Assembly: GCA_034096865.1 (NCBI GenBank)
Contig: JAWQFJ010026857.1
Span: 42,501 to 62,500 of the forward strand
From: Theodoxus fluviatilis
Lineage: Eukaryota > Mollusca > Gastropoda > Cycloneritida > Neritidae
Reading direction: 5' to 3'
Length of the DNA: 20,000 nucleotides
Position numbers and translations under genes: made by a program
In this document: one piece after another, positions 17,292 through 20,000 of the stretch
Layout of the letters: every line of letters begins with the position of its first letter
Position numbering within the stretch: position 1 is the stretch's first letter
The notes under the pieces: generated by a model
What the model was told of the DNA's origin: nothing
Databases searched by the model: none
Seen by the model: the letters and a program-made list of their open reading frames with translations, nothing else

Positions 17292-17562
17292 TCTGAAATG
17301 CAGTCCCACTGAAAAGGAACAATTTTTATTCATGCAGAATACATTTAAACGTGCATAAACGATGTCTATGGCAAAGAAAACATTTTCTTAGCGTCTATCA
17401 ACACAACATGGGGCGCAGAAGATTAACAAATGAAGCGCTGCACTACATCTGTAGGTGCTCGGAAGAGGCAAAGAGCGCTCAATTCTCACCCCAACCCTAG
17501 AAAGTTCCAGGTGGGAAAGAATACATCAATTTAGGCAAGTTGTCTAAACGCAGCCGCCAGGA

Positions 17563-18349
17563 TCAGGGGCGGGGAAAACCCCTCGGCTTTGGGTCACGGG
17601 CAGCCTCACGCTTGGCCGACGATGTGATCGCGAACGCGTTGCCCCTCACAATTGACAGCGAGATTCTCTGGAAAAGGAACTGTGTCTGGCGTGGGTCATC
17701 TGTCGACAGTGCAATCCGTTGGCCGATCTCTCGGATGAGTTCCGTTGCTGCCGGTCCGACTACTCCGGTTGTTTCAACAGCAAACGGGACGAAGTGGTAC
17801 CTTTCCGAGATAGAGGCGTACTTCCTCCTCTTCGAACCTTCGGCTGTCCGGCAGGCGTTCCCTGGGTCGATAGCAGAATCTGTCTAACCAGCATCCGCTG
17901 TTCGGTTGTGCGGCCGAGCCCAGACAAACCAAACGATGCTGGTTAAGACGGGGTCTGAGCTCGTTCGCGACAGCTCGACTGGCAGTGCGATCCCAACTGT
18001 GCTGGGATTCCGGGATATCGGCATATGGGAGCCCCTTCTGTCTCCAACGGCCGAGAGCGTCCTCTGCGTCCACTGGAGATGAATCGCCATCCGTGTTTTG
18101 GCCAAGGATGGCTTTGACGAGCCGCTCGCTAGAGTAGACAGAGGCCAGGAAAGCAGGGAGTGCCAAGTCGCTGGCGGTCCTAAGGCCTATGCCACCCTCG
18201 GCCAGTGGTAGCGTCGCCTGTCGCCAGCCCGTGTCGTCGAAAGGGATGTTGAGGAGGCGTTCGGCGGCCTTTTTCAGGACACTGTCAAACTCGAGGAGCT
18301 CTGCCTCGGCGGTGTATGCTCGGCAGCTTCGGAGTGTATAAAGTCCCAC
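17563..18349 (-). pseudogene. Truncated, frameshifted reverse-transcriptase element (C-terminal region)
   Basis: On the minus strand, 18349 down to about 17882 encodes YTLRSCRAYTAEAELLEFD, LLNIPFDDTGWRQATLPLA, EGGIGLRTASDLALPAFLAS and SWDRTAS...GCWLD. This is the region after the RT core in a common family of non-LTR elements. From 17850 another frame, ending in TGA at 17563-17565, gives RKYASISERYHFVPFAVETTG, GRI-like GQRIAL, and FLFQRISLSIVRGNAFAI, which is the usual C-terminal end of the same family. The two frames are joined with loss of the intervening zinc-binding and DGKRPD-type segment (expected from family memory), so there is an internal deletion plus a frameshift. The catalytic core is also missing. 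A dead copy lying between fragments of the CRE-bearing repeat. Confidence 0.65.
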
Positions 18350-18404
18350 TTAGAAGCTTTCTGTCTCAACATTTCAATTGACGTAACAGCAGAAATTATG
18401 GGTA

Positions 18405-18445
18405 TCTTTTTAGATTGACGTCATTTGCGAGTAGAGTTTCGGGGA
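18405..18445 (+). repeat. Fragment of the CRE-bearing repeat
   Basis: TTGACGTCATTTGCGAGTAG with the octamer TGACGTCA at 18416-18423, matching the tail of copy 1 (15754 onward). Confidence 0.5.
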
Positions 18446-18565
18446 ACCCATGCGAGAATGAATAATTTCCAGAACGTTGGTGAAGGAGACAGAAGGATTT
18501 TTTACGATGCGGGTCGTTTCGTTTCGAAAATGTAACCCTTGAACAGCATTAATTTATCAAATCTG

Positions 18566-19308
18566 GGTACTACTATTGACCGCAATACCCCGCAATATCC
18601 ACAAATATACCGCAATACCACCAAATATGCAACTCGTACTTGCGTCAAATCGTCGTAGTTTGATGTTTACTTAGCCCGCTGAACGCTGCCAAGACCAATC
18701 TAATGCGATCGCCGTAGTTTGACTGTTTCCGAGAGTTACGTCCCTTCGTGATGCGGTCGCTTCTGTGTATCGGTTCGAAAGTTTAGTTGAATTTGTATGG
18801 TTTTTGGCGACCCATGTGTCTCAAAATTGAGTAGAAGTATTTTGAGCGTATTAGGATATCGAAACATCGCATCAGTTTCAATGTTGTTTTCTGGCCAAAC
18901 ATAGTAGGCCTATACTATGATCATTGAATGACCACCTATCAGATCTAAACTCGTTGTCTTCATTTGCCTGTCGGATAAGTCTTGGCAGTTTAAACACTAG
19001 AGCAGTCATCAGTTTATTGTCAATTTGAGAGACTCACTGGCTCATAAAATAGGTAGCTAGAGCATAATCGCTCCAAGCATTGATTTCGCCTGCCAGCCAA
19101 CCAAAACAAGGGACGCAACTCTAAATCTCGTCTTGCTTAAAATCGCGGAGTGACGCTTCTTTATGTCTATGTAACGTATGTTCTTTGGACGAAGCAAACA
19201 TCAAACTACGGCGATTTGACGCAAGTACGAGTTGCATATTTGGTGGTATTGCGGTATATTTGTGGGTATTGCGGGGTATTGCGGGGTATTGCGGTCAATA
19301 GTAGTACC
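18566..19308. mobile_element. ~740-bp TIR element (MITE-like) with ~107-115-bp inverted ends
   Basis: The left end GGTACTACTATTGACCGCAA (18566 on) through about 18672 is the reverse complement of 19194-19308. Arms share CCACCAAATATGCAACTCGT and ACTTGCGTCAAATCG. The right arm carries one more CCCCGCAATA unit than the left. A partial subterminal echo (CGATCGCCGTAGTTTGA) is near 18705. No transposase is encoded and no target-site duplication was found; a non-autonomous DNA transposon is inferred. Confidence 0.7.
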
Positions 19309-19340
19309 GTCAAAGATGTATGTTGAATGCATCAATAGTT

Positions 19341-19691
19341 CTCTCGAGAGGTTGCGGGTTCGAACCCGATCTTTTTTTGTTGTTGTGCCGAAACCTGGAG
19401 GTTCAGCGCCAGCGGTTTTTATCTGTCTGTGTGTGTGTGTGTGTGTCTGTCTGTCCCGTCTCCACGGCTTATATCTCAAAAACTACTGGACGGATTTCCT
19501 TGAGATTTTGCACACTAACTGGAAGTTAGGTCCGATTGAATGTATCAAATTTTCAGAATCGAGGCTTGAAGAGAAAGTGGTTTTCTAAGGTCGTATTCTC
19601 GAAATTACCGGTCTAAAAATGATTGAAATGACATTTGACGGCAAAGCCAAATTTGACGTCATTAATAGCATGACGTCATTTGCAAGTACAA
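19341..19691 (+). repeat. Composite interspersed repeat, copy 3
   Basis: Same module order as copy 2 (B-box GGGTTCGAACCC at 19356-19367, CCTGGAGGTTCAGCGCCAG, CTGT/GT tract, CCACGGCTTATATC segment, CRE octamers at 19654-19661 and 19671-19678) but without the 35-bp hairpin module. Only about two base differences from copy 2 between 19421 and 19685. Confidence 0.85.
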
Positions 19692-19764
19692 TTTCGATCC
19701 TATATGCCAGGAGAATAATTTCGAAACACCTGGGGAGGTAGGCAATTTGATGCAATGGCGAAAT

Positions 19765-19815
19765 TCCAACATGTGCGACGTCATCAATAACGTGACGTCA
19801 TTTGCGAGGACAGTT
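19765..19815 (+). repeat. Fragment of the CRE-bearing repeat
   Basis: GCGACGTCATCAATAACGTG followed by ACGTCATTTGCGAGGACAG. Perfect TGACGTCA at 19793-19800 and a one-mismatch GCGACGTCA upstream reproduce the two-site spacing of copies 2 and 3. Confidence 0.5.
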
Positions 19816-19854
19816 TATAGGAGAATTAATTTAGATAGATAGATATGTCCTCAG

Positions 19855-20000
19855 GGCCCGTATGCACGTCGGTCCGTTTAGTGGACTAATCGCGTTTATC
19901 CCCTATACGGGCGGATAGGCGGGAACAATCGGTATGCACGTCAATCTGGTTAGCCTATCCTATACGGATTTTCGCGTATAAAGTTATCGCACCTCCGAGG
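19855..20000. repeat. Possible repeat terminus with duplicated motifs, running off the window
   Basis: GTATGCACGTC occurs at 19860-19870 and 19932-19942, and CCTATACGG at 19902-19910 and 19959-19967. The start CAGGGCCCGTATGCACG resembles a DNA-transposon end but the element is cut by the window edge, so its nature is open. Confidence 0.3.

Overview
The window looks like a repeat-rich animal genome, most likely a marine mollusc. The evidence is indirect: introns, polyadenylation signals, non-LTR retrotransposon remnants, tRNA-related SINE pieces, long microsatellites, and interspersed repeats packed with TGACCTTGACC-type motifs, a style I associate with molluscan genomes. The species is not identifiable from the sequence alone. 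No bacterial, viral or CRISPR features are seen.

Layout. (1) 3-4049, + strand: a very long open frame, open at the left edge, encodes a basic, Ser/Thr/Lys/Arg-rich, probably disordered protein. It has a degenerate FSRLSR-type repeat in its middle, an SV40-like nuclear localisation motif and helical, charged segments near its C-terminus. A polyadenylation signal follows about 660 nt after the stop. (2) 4730-7014: no coding sequence; a GT microsatellite with a G-rich block, an ~820-bp repeat bounded by an 11-bp inverted repeat and carrying at least 11 TCAAGGTCA sites, and a foldback element. (3) 7015-7206, +: what appears to be the last exon of an SLC22-like major facilitator transporter (final membrane helix and ETRGKAL tail), with splice acceptor, a microsatellite-laden 3' region and a polyadenylation signal. 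No preceding exon is in the window, so the large open frame would lie inside an intron of that gene, or the exon is an orphan. (4) 7640-11400: microsatellites, a 61-bp perfect inverted repeat, and 16-bp-periodic TTATCCGAGG repeats ending in a pogo/Tigger-like terminus. (5) 11434-13131, - strand: a 5'-truncated L1/Tx1-type LINE ORF2 whose stop codon lies about 16 nt from a long (TC)n tract. (6) 13140-14900: mostly featureless, with one LTR- or promoter-like stretch.

(7) 14929-20000: a dense nest of repeats. It holds a frameshifted CR1/Jockey-like RT tail, three copies of a composite interspersed repeat carrying a 35-bp hairpin module in 2, 1 and 0 copies, perfect CRE octamers (TGACGTCA), tRNA B-box fragments, a second RT-derived pseudogene with frameshift and deletion, a ~740-bp TIR element, and two related coding-like fragments.

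Only two host genes are supported: the Ser-rich protein and the transporter exon. They share strand, but nothing in the sequence shows that they act together. The rest is mobile-element sediment.
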